NCBI GenBank assembly: GCA_944377745.1
Contig: CALWFV010000017.1
Location: 1-59,503, forward strand
DNA length: 59,503 nt
Origin: an uncultured Mediterraneibacter sp.
GTDB lineage: Bacteria > Bacillota > Clostridia > Lachnospirales > Lachnospiraceae
Direction: 5' to 3'
Shown here: one piece after another, positions 8,975 through 17,602 of the stretch
Layout: each line of letters starts with the position of its first letter
How positions within the stretch are numbered: the stretch's first letter is position 1
Notes under the pieces: generated by a model
What the model was told of the DNA's origin: nothing
Databases searched by the model: none
What the model saw: the letters and a program-made list of their open reading frames with translations, nothing else
Position numbers and translations under genes: made by a program

Positions 8975-9003
8975 TTGACACGTCTGACCGGGTGAGGTAG
9001 AAT
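8975..9003 (+). promoter_or_regulatory. Strong promoter for T-box/thrS
   Basis: A consensus TTGACA at 8975-8980, a 17-base spacer and TAGAAT at 8998-9003, positioned directly before the T-box leader. Confidence 0.85.
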
Positions 9004-9009
9004 AGCCAG

Positions 9010-9290
9010 TGTAGACAAAGCGTTGATGAGGACAGTAGGCTGCCGGTGCATCTCAGAGAGGAAACCATGTGCTGTGAGGTTTCTGTTGTGCGGCTGACTG
9101 AAGACCACCTCGGAGCGGCCTTAATACGGCACGGTGATCCCGTTATCATCACATGAATTAAGATGGTTTTCCATGGAAGACAAGCAGGGTGGGACCGCGG
9201 ATCCTTATCCGTCCCTGCGGGGAGTGTTTCCGTGCGGCTATAGATTCAGATATAAGAGGCATTCCGAAAAGGGATGCTTTTTTCTTTCCA
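9010..9290 (+). promoter_or_regulatory. T-box riboswitch controlling thrS
   Basis: This leader binds uncharged tRNA and lets transcription continue into the synthetase gene when the cognate aminoacyl-tRNA is short. The defining T-box sequence AGGGTGGGACCGCGG is present at 9186-9200. It can pair in the antiterminator and is followed by an intrinsic terminator (GCATTCC 9259-9265, GGGATGC 9271-9277, T6 at 9278-9283). A threonine-type ACC triplet lies in the upstream stem region (GAAGACCACC near 9101-9110) and is a candidate specifier; the exact specifier was not folded. Gene context (thrS) supports tRNA-Thr. From 9291 to the thrS start I see nothing except the ribosome binding site. Confidence 0.95.
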
Positions 9291-9420
9291 ATGCTTAAGC
9301 GCATGCCGCATAACGCATAATCGCAGAGACAGGGGGATATGCGGATCAGGCGGTGACGGCAGAGAAAGTGTGCACGGACAGAGATGAAACAGAGATTCAG
9401 AGAGAAAGGAAGAAAAGAAC

Positions 9421-11346
9421 ATGAAGATCACATTAAAAGACGGCTCTTTCAAAGAGTATGACCAGCCCATGAGCGTGTATGACATCGCAAAGGATATCAG
9501 CGAGGGACTTGCCAGAGCAGCGACCTCCGGAGAGATCGATGGAGAGATCGTGGATCTGAGAACGGTTGTGGATAAGGACTGCGAGCTCAATATCCTTACA
9601 TTTAACGACGAGAAAGGAAAGGGTGCGTTCCGCCATACAGCGTCCCATATCATGGCGCAGGCGATCAAGAGACTGTACCCGGATACAAAACTTGCCATCG
9701 GACCGTCCATCGCAGACGGATTCTACTATGACGTGGACAGAGAGACTCCGCTCACCACAGAGGACCTGGAGAAGATCGAGGCGGAGATGAAGAAGATCGT
9801 CAAGGAAAATCTCGAGATCAAACAGCACACCATGCCGAGAAACGAGGCAATCGACTACTTTAAGGAAAAGAATGAGCCGTATAAGGTGGAACTGATCGAG
9901 GATCTTCCGGAGGACGAGACGATCAGTTTCTACTCACAGGGAGAGTTCACAGACCTTTGTGCAGGACCGCATCTTATGACTACAAAGCCGGTGAAGGCAT
10001 TTAAACTGACCAGCCTTGCAGGTGCTTACTGGAGAGGCAGTGAGAAGAACAAGATGCTCCAGAGGATTTACGGCACTGCATTCCCGAAGAAAGCGGAACT
10101 GGATGAGTACCTGACCATGATGGAAGAGGCGAAGAAGCGCGACCACAGAAAGCTGGGGAAAGAACTGGGACTGTTCATGATGCGTGAGGAGGGACCGGGA
10201 TTCCCGTTCTTCCTGCCAAACGGAATGGTGCTCAAGAATACGCTTCTTGATTACTGGAGAGAGATCCACAGAAGAGCAGGGTATGTGGAGATTTCCACAC
10301 CGATCATGCTGAGCCGTCACCTCTGGGAGACGTCCGGACACTGGGATCACTACAAAGAGAATATGTACACGACAGTGATCGACGATGTGGATTTCGCGAT
10401 CAAACCGATGAACTGCCCGGGCGGTATCCTTGTATACGAATCAGAGCCCCGTTCCTACCGTGATCTGCCGATCCGCATGGGCGAGCTCGGACTGGTACAC
10501 CGCCATGAGAAATCCGGCCAGCTCCACGGTCTGATGAGAGTGCGCTGCTTTACTCAGGACGATGCTCATATCTTTATGATGCCGGAGCAGATCAAAGATG
10601 AGATCAAAGGCGTTGTAAAGCTGATCGATGAAGTTTACAGCCTGTTCGGGTTCAAATATCATGTAGAACTTTCCACACGTCCGGAAGACAGCATGGGAAG
10701 TGACGAGGACTGGGAGATGGCGACAGATGCGCTCTGCAACGCTCTCGACGACATCGGACTGCCCTATGTGGTAAATGAAGGCGACGGGGCGTTCTACGGA
10801 CCGAAGATCGACTTCCATCTGGAGGATTCCATCGGAAGGACATGGCAGTGCGGAACGATCCAGCTTGACTTCCAGCTTCCGCTGCGCTTTAACCTGGAGT
10901 ACACCGGAGCGGACGGAGAGAAGCACAGACCGATCATGATCCACAGGGTCGTATTCGGATCCATCGAGAGATTCATCGGTATCCTGATAGAGCACTTCGC
11001 GGGCGCATTCCCGACATGGCTTGCCCCTGTACAGGTGAAAGTGCTTCCAATCTCTGACAAGCATATGGAGTACGGACAGAAAGTCCTGGGTGCACTCAAT
11101 GAGGCGGGAATCCGTGCCGAGATCGATACCCGCGCAGAGAAGATCGGATATAAGATCCGTGAGGCTCAGATGAAGAAGATCCCGTACATGCTTGTTGTGG
11201 GAGCAAAGGAAGAAGAAGACAATAAAGTTTCTGTCAGAAGCCGTTTTGCAGGAGACGAAGGTCAGAAGGGGCTGGATGAGTTCATTGTTCAGATCAAAGA
11301 GGAGATCGCTGCAAGAGTCCTTCGGGAGACGACCAAAGAAGGCTGA
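9421..11346 (+). CDS. thrS: Threonine-tRNA ligase
   Basis: This cytosolic synthetase charges tRNA-Thr with threonine using ATP. The 641 residues match the usual bacterial length. Seen in order: an N-terminal TGS domain (MKITLKDGSFKEYDQ), an editing domain with HTASHIMAQAIKRLYP, and the class II catalytic core with MNCPGG (zinc-binding Cys), the HRHEKSGQLHGLMRVR motif 2 region and FTQDDAHIF. Next come the motif 3 region around MIHRVVFGSIERFIGILIEH and a C-terminal anticodon-binding domain. AGAAAGGAAG precedes the ATG. It is controlled by the T-box directly upstream and followed at 52 bases by a deacetylase gene, with no obvious terminator between. Confidence 0.98.
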   Translation: MKITLKDGSFKEYDQPMSVYDIAKDISEGLARAATSGEIDGEIVDLRTVVDKDCELNILTFNDEKGKGAFRHTASHIMAQAIKRLYPDTKLAIGPSIADGFYYDVDRETPLTTEDLEKIEAEMKKIVKENLEIKQHTMPRNEAIDYFKEKNEPYKVELIEDLPEDETISFYSQGEFTDLCAGPHLMTTKPVKAFKLTSLAGAYWRGSEKNKMLQRIYGTAFPKKAELDEYLTMMEEAKKRDHRKLGKELGLFMMREEGPGFPFFLPNGMVLKNTLLDYWREIHRRAGYVEISTPIMLSRHLWETSGHWDHYKENMYTTVIDDVDFAIKPMNCPGGILVYESEPRSYRDLPIRMGELGLVHRHEKSGQLHGLMRVRCFTQDDAHIFMMPEQIKDEIKGVVKLIDEVYSLFGFKYHVELSTRPEDSMGSDEDWEMATDALCNALDDIGLPYVVNEGDGAFYGPKIDFHLEDSIGRTWQCGTIQLDFQLPLRFNLEYTGADGEKHRPIMIHRVVFGSIERFIGILIEHFAGAFPTWLAPVQVKVLPISDKHMEYGQKVLGALNEAGIRAEIDTRAEKIGYKIREAQMKKIPYMLVVGAKEEEDNKVSVRSRFAGDEGQKGLDEFIVQIKEEIAARVLRETTKEG

Positions 11347-11398
11347 GAAAAGAAAATTCAGATAAGAAATAGAGGGGAAATAAAGCAGAGGTATCGCA

Positions 11399-12433
11399 AT
11401 GGAGGAGAGGGGAAAGAAAAATACCCGCCGGCGCGCGAAGCAGCGCCGGCGCAGGAATGCTGTGAGGAGACGCCGCAGAAACGCTGCAGTGAAACGCAAC
11501 AGAAAGAGGACGAGAATCGTCGTGCTGTGTATCCTTCTGGCTGTTGTACTCCTTCTGATTGCAGGCGTCGCGGCTGCTGTGCGCATCTTTACGAAAAGTG
11601 GCTCTGAGGAGGAAAGCTCGGAGAATACTGCGAAGGACATCACCATAGAGAATGTGCAGAAGAACGGCGGTAATGGCGTCATTTCATTTGAAGATAAACA
11701 GACGGAGAAGACGCAGACAAAAGAGACTCAGACAGCAAAAAATACAGCCACAGAGGAACATCACAAGACAAACGGACTGGCGATCTGCATGTATCATTAT
11801 GTGTATGATGAGTCGGATCCTCCGGACGACCTGAACAATAATTATATCGAGGTCCACGCACTGGAAGAGGAGATAGAGTATCTCGTGGAAAACGACTACT
11901 ATTTCCCCACATGGGAGGAAGTGCGGCAGTATGTGGAAGGAGATCTGCTCCTTCCCGAGAAGAGTGTCGTCCTGACCTTTGACGATGGTGCGAAAAGCTT
12001 CCTTGACCTGGGAATCCCGGTGTTTGAGAAATATCAGGTGCCGGCGACCTCCTTCCTTATCACCAGCAATGACGGGGAAAATAAGGTGAAAGAGTATCAG
12101 AGCGATTATGTGACCTTTCAGTCCCACTCGGACAATATGCACCGTGCCGGCGGAAATATCGGTCACGGGGGGATTTTTACGGCAATGAGCCATGACGACG
12201 CTGTGGCGGATCTGAAAAAGTCCATTGAGATCTGCGGTCATGGCGACGCCTTCGCCTATCCCTACGGCGACTATACGGATGACTGCCGGACCGCGGTGGA
12301 GGATGCAGGGTTTACCTGCGCAGTGACAACGGAAAACCGGAGGGCGGAAGTGGGAGATGACCCGCTGCTGCTCCCCAGGGTCCGGATGAGCCTTGGGCAG
12401 TCGCTGGAGAGTTTTATCGCGCTGGTGGAGTGA
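11399..12433 (+). CDS. Membrane-anchored polysaccharide deacetylase (CE4/PgaB-like)
   Basis: A 344-residue cell-surface enzyme that probably removes acetyl groups from a glycan. The N-terminus is extremely rich in Arg and Lys (about residues 1-39) and is followed by one membrane span (about residues 40-62) and a low-complexity Thr/Lys/Glu/Gln linker. The catalytic NodB-like domain starts at CMYHYV and contains the metal and base motif LTFDDG, a second motif with SHSDNMHR and FAYPYGDY near the end. It sits after thrS on the same strand, and its stop codon abuts a long inverted repeat shared with the convergent ABC exporter. The substrate (peptidoglycan or a surface polymer) cannot be read from the sequence. 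Confidence 0.88.
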   Translation: MEERGKKNTRRRAKQRRRRNAVRRRRRNAAVKRNRKRTRIVVLCILLAVVLLLIAGVAAAVRIFTKSGSEEESSENTAKDITIENVQKNGGNGVISFEDKQTEKTQTKETQTAKNTATEEHHKTNGLAICMYHYVYDESDPPDDLNNNYIEVHALEEEIEYLVENDYYFPTWEEVRQYVEGDLLLPEKSVVLTFDDGAKSFLDLGIPVFEKYQVPATSFLITSNDGENKVKEYQSDYVTFQSHSDNMHRAGGNIGHGGIFTAMSHDDAVADLKKSIEICGHGDAFAYPYGDYTDDCRTAVEDAGFTCAVTTENRRAEVGDDPLLLPRVRMSLGQSLESFIALVE

Positions 12434-12434
12434 T

Positions 12435-12818
12435 GGAGGATCCGGCGCGGGGGTGAGGGCGGAGATTACGTCCGAAAACTGCGGGGAACCTTTTTCAAAC
12501 CCGTTTTCGGAGAGAGCCGGTATGTGCTCCGGTTCCGTTCCAGAATCAAAGAAATAGTAGAACTCCGGGAATTCAGTTAAATACGACCCGGAAAATGGCA
12601 CAACTCGCTACGCTCAGACAATGCCATTTCCCGGATCAACACTGAATTCCCGGAGTTAACTATTTCTAATCGATTCTTCCAAAGTCACCGGAATCCCATA
12701 CCGGCTCTCTCCGAAAGGTTTTCGAAATCGTCCCCGCGGTTTTCTGCTGTACTCCGCCCGGCAGTCCCTGCGGCACATCCTCTCCCCCGCGGACACCTCC
12801 CCACCCCGCCAGATCCGG
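12435..12818. repeat. Giant imperfect inverted repeat filling a convergent junction
   Basis: The whole gap between two convergent genes folds back on itself. The left arm (about 12435-12600) and right arm (about 12622-12818) align over their length with small gaps, around a loop near 12601-12621 that contains ACTCGCTACGCTCAG. Matching blocks include CGGAGAGAGCCGGTATG (12508-12524) with CATACCGGCTCTCTCCG on the right arm, GAAATAG with CTATTTC, CTCCGGGAATTCAGT with ACTGAATTCCCGGAG, and AATGGCA with TGCCATT. No open frame of note lies inside. It could end transcription in both directions; an old palindromic mobile element is the alternative. Confidence 0.85.
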
Positions 12819-14540
12819 TCACATATTGTAGTATCGCGCGTAAATTCCTCCTTTTGCCAGCAGGCTCTCGTGAGTTCCTCTCTCGGCGATTCCGTCTTCG
12901 GTGATGACGATGATCTCGTCGGCGTTCTTGATAGTAGAGAGCCGGTGTGCGATGGTGATGGTCGTGCGGTCTTTGGAAAGCTCTTCCAGGCTCTGCTGGA
13001 TCCAGCGTTCACTTTCATTGTCCAGTGCGCTGGTGGCTTCGTCCAGGATCAGGATCGGGGGATTTTTCAGGAACACACGGGCGATGGAGATCCGCTGTTT
13101 CTGTCCTCCGGAGAGCCGGGTTCCGCGCTCGCCGACAAAGGTATCGTAACCGTCTGGCAGTTCTTGGATAAAGTCATGAATGTTGGCGCGTTTTGCGGCT
13201 TCAACGATCTCTTCCATGGAGGCTCCGGGTTTGCCGTAAGCGATATTTTCCCGGATTGTTCCGCTGAACAGATAGACATCCTGCTGTACCATGCCGATCT
13301 GGCTGCGGAGACTTTTCAACTTAAGCGTGCGGATGTCCTGCCCGTCGATGGTGATCCTTCCTCCTGTCACATCATAGAACCGGGGCAGGAGAGAACAGAT
13401 CGTAGTCTTGCCGCTTCCGGACGGTCCCACCAGGGCAATGGATCGGCCCGCCGGAATTTCAAAGGAAACATGGGAGAGGACAGGGGTGTCATCGTCACTG
13501 TAGTGGAAAGAAACATCTTCGTAGCAGACTCTTCCATGCACATCGGTCAAGTCTTTTGCATCCGGAGCATCCTCGATTTCCGGCTCTGTCTCCATCACAT
13601 CAAGGAAACGGCGAAAGCCGGAAAGTCCTTTCTGGATCGTCTCGATCAGTTCCACCAGGATCTGGATCGGGCTGATGAAGATTCCGATGTAGAGGGCATA
13701 CATGGCGAGATCTGCCGGAGCCATCAGCCCCTGTGCGATCAGATAACCGCCGTATACCAGTGTGACAAGATACATCATCCCCTGGAAGAACAGGTTCCAT
13801 CCCATGAAGCTTCCCATACAGTTGTAATTGTTATCCTTTGAGACGAGAAAAGCATGGTTGCTCTTTTTAAATTTTTCCCGTTCGATATCTTCATTCGCGA
13901 AGGACTGTACCACACGGATGCCGGCAAGTGTATCCTGAAGGCTGGCGTTCACATCCCCGATCTTCCGGCGGTTCTCCATAAATGTTTCCTGCATTCTCCC
14001 GTTCTGACGGAAGGAGAAAATGAACATGCACAGGACAAGGACAACAAGCGGAAGAGCCAGTTTCCAGTTGATCATAAACAGGAAAATGAAAGATCCGATG
14101 ATCTTTACTACGGAGATGAAAAGATTTTCCGGGCCGTGATGCGCAAACTCGGCGATGTCAAACAGGTCCGATACAAGCTTGCTCATCATCTGACCCGAGT
14201 TATTCTGACTGTAATAGGAAAAGGACAGCTTTTCGTAATGGTCAAAGAGCTGCTGGCGCATATCCCGTTCCATGTTTGCCCCCATCATATGTCCCTGATA
14301 GCTGACGTAATATTTGCAGAGACTCTGTATGACGTACATGACAAGAAGTCCTGCCGCTATGAGGGGAAGCGTCTCCAGGATAGCGCTGCTGTCCCGGGTG
14401 AAGAGTGTGTTGGTCGCTGTCCGCAGGATCTGGGGGTAAGCCAGATCTGCAAGGCTGATAAATGTGGCGCACAGCAGGTCGATGAAAAAGACTGCTTTAT
14501 ATGGCCCATAATAATGAATAAACTTTTTTATCGTTTGCAT
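12819..14540 (-). CDS. ABC transporter, fused permease and ATPase (exporter)
   Basis: A 573-residue half-transporter of the MsbA/LmrA type, acting as a dimer to export a lipid, drug or peptide. Residues about 1-300 form six membrane spans. The ATPase domain shows Walker A GPSGSGKTT, the signature LSGGQKQR, Walker B ILILDEATSALD and the switch His in TIAHRLSTI. The start is preceded by AGGAGG on the minus strand. It appears to be a single-gene unit with its own promoter (14568-14596), diverging from the dihydrouridine synthase and converging on the deacetylase. The substrate is unknown. Confidence 0.93.
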   Translation of the reverse strand: MQTIKKFIHYYGPYKAVFFIDLLCATFISLADLAYPQILRTATNTLFTRDSSAILETLPLIAAGLLVMYVIQSLCKYYVSYQGHMMGANMERDMRQQLFDHYEKLSFSYYSQNNSGQMMSKLVSDLFDIAEFAHHGPENLFISVVKIIGSFIFLFMINWKLALPLVVLVLCMFIFSFRQNGRMQETFMENRRKIGDVNASLQDTLAGIRVVQSFANEDIEREKFKKSNHAFLVSKDNNYNCMGSFMGWNLFFQGMMYLVTLVYGGYLIAQGLMAPADLAMYALYIGIFISPIQILVELIETIQKGLSGFRRFLDVMETEPEIEDAPDAKDLTDVHGRVCYEDVSFHYSDDDTPVLSHVSFEIPAGRSIALVGPSGSGKTTICSLLPRFYDVTGGRITIDGQDIRTLKLKSLRSQIGMVQQDVYLFSGTIRENIAYGKPGASMEEIVEAAKRANIHDFIQELPDGYDTFVGERGTRLSGGQKQRISIARVFLKNPPILILDEATSALDNESERWIQQSLEELSKDRTTITIAHRLSTIKNADEIIVITEDGIAERGTHESLLAKGGIYARYYNM

Positions 14541-14567
14541 GGTGAACCTCCTGAAAAAACTAAAACA

Positions 14568-14596
14568 ATATTAGCACAACGGTTTTTCCTTGACAA
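14568..14596 (-). promoter_or_regulatory. Promoter candidate for the ABC exporter
   Basis: Read on the minus strand: TTGTCA (14591-14596), a 17-base spacer and TAATAT (14568-14573), just before the AGGAGG and start of the exporter gene. The same bases contain a CCTTGACAAGG palindrome. Confidence 0.5.
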
Positions 14597-14636
14597 GGCG
14601 GGAATGATTCTGTATGGTTTTATCAGTTGTCGTCCG

Positions 14637-14664
14637 TTGAGATGAGAAACGCAGTGTTTATAAT
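14637..14664 (+). promoter_or_regulatory. Promoter candidate for the dihydrouridine synthase gene
   Basis: TTGAGA at 14637-14642, a 16-base spacer and TATAAT at 14659-14664; the gene starts 37 bases later. Confidence 0.6.
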
Positions 14665-14700
14665 AGTATAGAGAATAACAATTTTACAGGAGAGAAACAG

Positions 14701-15666
14701 ATGAAGATATACCTTGCCCCGCTGGAGGGGATTACGGGATGGATCTACCGGGGAGCGCTCAGAGAGTGTTTCGGCGGGTTCGATAAATATTTTGTACCTT
14801 TTATCAGTCCGAATCAGAAGGGGCATTTCAGTTCCCGGGAGAAAAAGGATATCCTGCCCGCGAACAATGAGGGAGCGTATACTGTACCCCAGATTCTTAC
14901 GAACAATGCAGAAGATTTTCTGCGGACGGCGGAGAAGCTGGAGGAATACGGGTACAAAGAAGTGAACCTTAATCTGGGATGTCCGTCCAGAACAGTCGTG
15001 ACCAAGGGGAGAGGTGCAGGATTTCTTGCATTTCCGGAGCGGCTGGAGAAATTTCTGGACATTATTTTTCAGGATTGCAGGCTGAAGATCTCAGTCAAGA
15101 CCAGGATCGGGATGGAAGAAGGAAATGAGTTTACTGATCTTCTGGAAATCTTTAATAAATATCCCATGGAAGAACTGATCATCCATCCGAGGGTACAGAA
15201 AGATTTCTATAAAAATACTCCGAATTGGGAGGTTTTCAGAGCGGCGCTGGGAAAAAGCCGTAATCCGGTATGTTACAATGGGGATATCTTTACGGCGGAA
15301 GATTTCTCCAGGTTCCATGAGGAATTTCCTGAAGTTGAATGTATCATGACAGGACGCGGAGTCCTTGCAGACCCCGCTCTGGCCCGGGAGATCTGCGGAG
15401 GGAAGAAGGCGGATAAGGAAGAACTCCGAAGATTTCACGACCTTGTCTATGCGGGGTACTGCAGGGAGATGTCCGGAGACCGGACTGTTCTCTATAAAAT
15501 GAAGGAGATGTGGTCCTATATGGCGCCGCTGTTTTCAGACTATAAGAAATATGCAAAAAAGATAAAAAAATGTGAAAAATGTTTTGTATATGAACAGGTG
15601 ATCGATGAATTCTTTGAGTGCAGGGATCTCTCGGATGTCCGGCTTGGTGAAGAGAGTATTGTATGA
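14701..15666 (+). CDS. tRNA-dihydrouridine synthase (Dus family)
   Basis: A 321-residue FMN enzyme that reduces uridines in tRNA to dihydrouridine. It begins with the family-type MKIYLAPLEGITGWIYRGAL. It carries NLGCPS with Cys94 as the expected general acid, and KTRIGMEEGNEF and IIHPRVQKDFY in the FMN/substrate region. MTGRGVLADPAL is the phosphate-binding loop. A short C-terminal helical domain contains clustered Lys and two Cys. AGGAGAG precedes the ATG. A PAP2 phosphatase gene follows on the same strand. Which Dus subgroup it belongs to cannot be decided here. Confidence 0.92.
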   Translation: MKIYLAPLEGITGWIYRGALRECFGGFDKYFVPFISPNQKGHFSSREKKDILPANNEGAYTVPQILTNNAEDFLRTAEKLEEYGYKEVNLNLGCPSRTVVTKGRGAGFLAFPERLEKFLDIIFQDCRLKISVKTRIGMEEGNEFTDLLEIFNKYPMEELIIHPRVQKDFYKNTPNWEVFRAALGKSRNPVCYNGDIFTAEDFSRFHEEFPEVECIMTGRGVLADPALAREICGGKKADKEELRRFHDLVYAGYCREMSGDRTVLYKMKEMWSYMAPLFSDYKKYAKKIKKCEKCFVYEQVIDEFFECRDLSDVRLGEESIV

Positions 15667-15753
15667 GCGGCATGAAGGCCGCACAGAGTTTTCAGAAAGA
15701 ATTCAAAGGTGCGCTTCCGGGAGGAAACAGAAGAGAGGAGAGAAGACAGAGAC

Positions 15754-16323
15754 ATGTTTGGAATAATTCAGCAGATCGATGAGAGCATCCTGCTTTTTAT
15801 CCAGGAATATATCCGGCAGGACTGGATGGACGGATTCTGGACGACAATCACCCATCTGGGGGACGGAGGAATATTCTGGATCATTCTCGCGTTGATACTG
15901 CTCATCCCGAAACAGACTAGACGGGCGGGAGCAGCAGCCCTGTTCGCCATGGGGATCGGGGCATTGATAACAAATGTGGCGGTAAAAAATATTGTGGCAC
16001 GGATACGTCCGTACGATATAATAACAGAACTGATCCTTCTCATAGAGCGTCAGCATAGTTTTTCTTTTCCGTCGGGGCATACCTGCGCGTCTCTTGCGGC
16101 TTCCTGTGCATTGTACCGTACTCTTCCCCGAAAATGGGGGATCGCCTGTATCGTCCTTGCCGTCCTGATCGCACTGTCCCGACTGTATGTCGGAGTCCAT
16201 TATCCCAGCGATGTGCTGGGCGGAGCCGCAGTGGGGATCTTCGCCGGCTGGGCGGGATGGAAGATCCAGGAAATTCTTTGGAGCAGGAGAAACGGAAAAG
16301 GGGATAACCAGGCGGGAGACTGA
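15754..16323 (+). CDS. PAP2 family phosphatase (undecaprenyl-diphosphatase-like)
   Basis: A 189-residue polytopic membrane phosphatase that may recycle undecaprenyl diphosphate or another lipid phosphate. The three PAP2 motifs are visible: KNIVARIRP (K-x6-RP), SFPSGHT and RLYVGVHYPSDVLGG. I start it at the ATG at 15754, after AGAGGAG, rather than at an earlier in-frame ATG at 15709; the extra 15 residues would be charged and atypical. The stop codon is immediately followed by the last base of the convergent CdaR gene, with no spacer or terminator. Confidence 0.9.
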   Translation: MFGIIQQIDESILLFIQEYIRQDWMDGFWTTITHLGDGGIFWIILALILLIPKQTRRAGAAALFAMGIGALITNVAVKNIVARIRPYDIITELILLIERQHSFSFPSGHTCASLAASCALYRTLPRKWGIACIVLAVLIALSRLYVGVHYPSDVLGGAAVGIFAGWAGWKIQEILWSRRNGKGDNQAGD

Positions 16324-17424
16324 TCAGGAGAGATCCTGCAGGTTCCGGATCCGGAGAGCCAGGTACAGAAGAACAGCGTCCTGAAAACGGCGGGGGTTAA
16401 GACCGCTTTTCTCATGTATATGATTTAATTTATACTGGAGTGTATTTTTGTGGATATAAAGCTTCCCGGAGGTGTTTACAAGGGACATGTCCTCGGAAAA
16501 ATACACTTCTATTATATTCAGTTCCTCTTCGGAAAGCAGATTTACCGTCTTTCTGAGGAATTCTTTCCGGCTGGTCTCATCAGTGGAAGAAACGATGATC
16601 TCCAGAGTCAGGTCATCGAAAGAGACAAAACTTTGTCCCCTTCCCTCAATACTTCTCAAGGCTGTTCTTGCGGAAGAATATGACATATATAAATGGAAGA
16701 GAGGACAGGACTTTCCCGCTGCGATCCTGAAGAGTTCAGGATCCTTCCGGGAGAAATTCTCCAGGACAGATATATTTTTCCGGTAGTCCCGGTCTTCTAT
16801 AACAGCGAGAAATTCCCGTGGATAGCTGAACGTAAACAACTCTATACCTGCATCTGTGAACATCTGCCCGATCTTCTGCTCCAGAAGAGAGAGGTTCATC
16901 AGATTATATCTGGGATTGATCTGTATCACGAGGAAGCGTTTTGGCGTTTCCGGGTCGATCCCGAATTCTTTCAGACATTCATTGAGATAAGCGGGATACT
17001 GTTTTTGTTCCCGTATCAGGGTTGTGATGATATAGTTTTTCCTGTCTGCCTGGCTGCGGCTGAACGCATTGAGCTCCTTTTCCCGGATCAGAAGTTTTGT
17101 GATCCGTTCGGCGAGATGGGCGTACTTCCTTACTTCGCCAGGAGTTCCGGTGATCCCGATCACTGCGAGAAGTCGTCCGTTGTGATAGACCGGCAGATTG
17201 ATCCCCTGCTGCGTGCCCGGGAAGCTGTTGTCTGCGTTTACTTCGATCGTGCTTCCGGAGGAGGCGGCATGCCTCCCTATTTCATGAAAAGTACCGATCC
17301 GCTTGGGATTTGTGCTGGCAAAGATCTCACCGTTCTCGCGGATGAAATTAATATCATATCCGCAGACATCCTTTACTGTATTGACGATCTGCTGCGCAAG
17401 GGCGTTGTCAACTGAATTGATCAC
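16324..17424 (-). CDS. CdaR family sugar-diacid regulator
   Basis: A 366-residue transcriptional regulator of the CdaR/SdaR type, expected to sense glycerate or sugar diacids and activate glycerate kinase and related genes. Seen: the N-terminal diacid recognition domain (ALAQQIVNTV, INFIRENGEIFASTNPKRIGTFHE, LPVYHNGRLLAVIGITG) and the C-terminal PucR-type helix-turn-helix (SGKLYIHKNTLQYKLNHIHEKSGLNPR). I choose GTG at 17424 because AGGAGGG lies 7 bases upstream on the minus strand, and the longer ATG start at 17496 adds an unlikely 24 residues. It diverges from glycerate kinase, its classical partner. Confidence 0.92.
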   Translation of the reverse strand: MINSVDNALAQQIVNTVKDVCGYDINFIRENGEIFASTNPKRIGTFHEIGRHAASSGSTIEVNADNSFPGTQQGINLPVYHNGRLLAVIGITGTPGEVRKYAHLAERITKLLIREKELNAFSRSQADRKNYIITTLIREQKQYPAYLNECLKEFGIDPETPKRFLVIQINPRYNLMNLSLLEQKIGQMFTDAGIELFTFSYPREFLAVIEDRDYRKNISVLENFSRKDPELFRIAAGKSCPLFHLYMSYSSARTALRSIEGRGQSFVSFDDLTLEIIVSSTDETSRKEFLRKTVNLLSEEELNIIEVYFSEDMSLVNTSGKLYIHKNTLQYKLNHIHEKSGLNPRRFQDAVLLYLALRIRNLQDLS

Positions 17425-17602
17425 TGAAATTCCCTCCTGTTCCTGCCTGACAAAAGTATCTGTATCAATTATAAACTGATATGTTATAAATAACAATATA
17501 ATGCTTGAATAATTAAAATTTTAGTTATATAAAACATATTTGTGAAAGACATTATCTGATATATTAACTGTAGAAAATGTGACAAGGGAGGAAAGAAAAG
17601 GC

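Noticed and set aside
10441-11682. A long open frame antisense to thrS (413 codons)
   Set aside because: It is a shadow of the conserved thrS coding strand; the product has no recognisable domain and no ribosome binding site.
16187-16415. Expected terminator between the PAP2 gene and the convergent CdaR gene
   Set aside because: The stop codons are back to back (16323/16324) and no hairpin with a T run was found.
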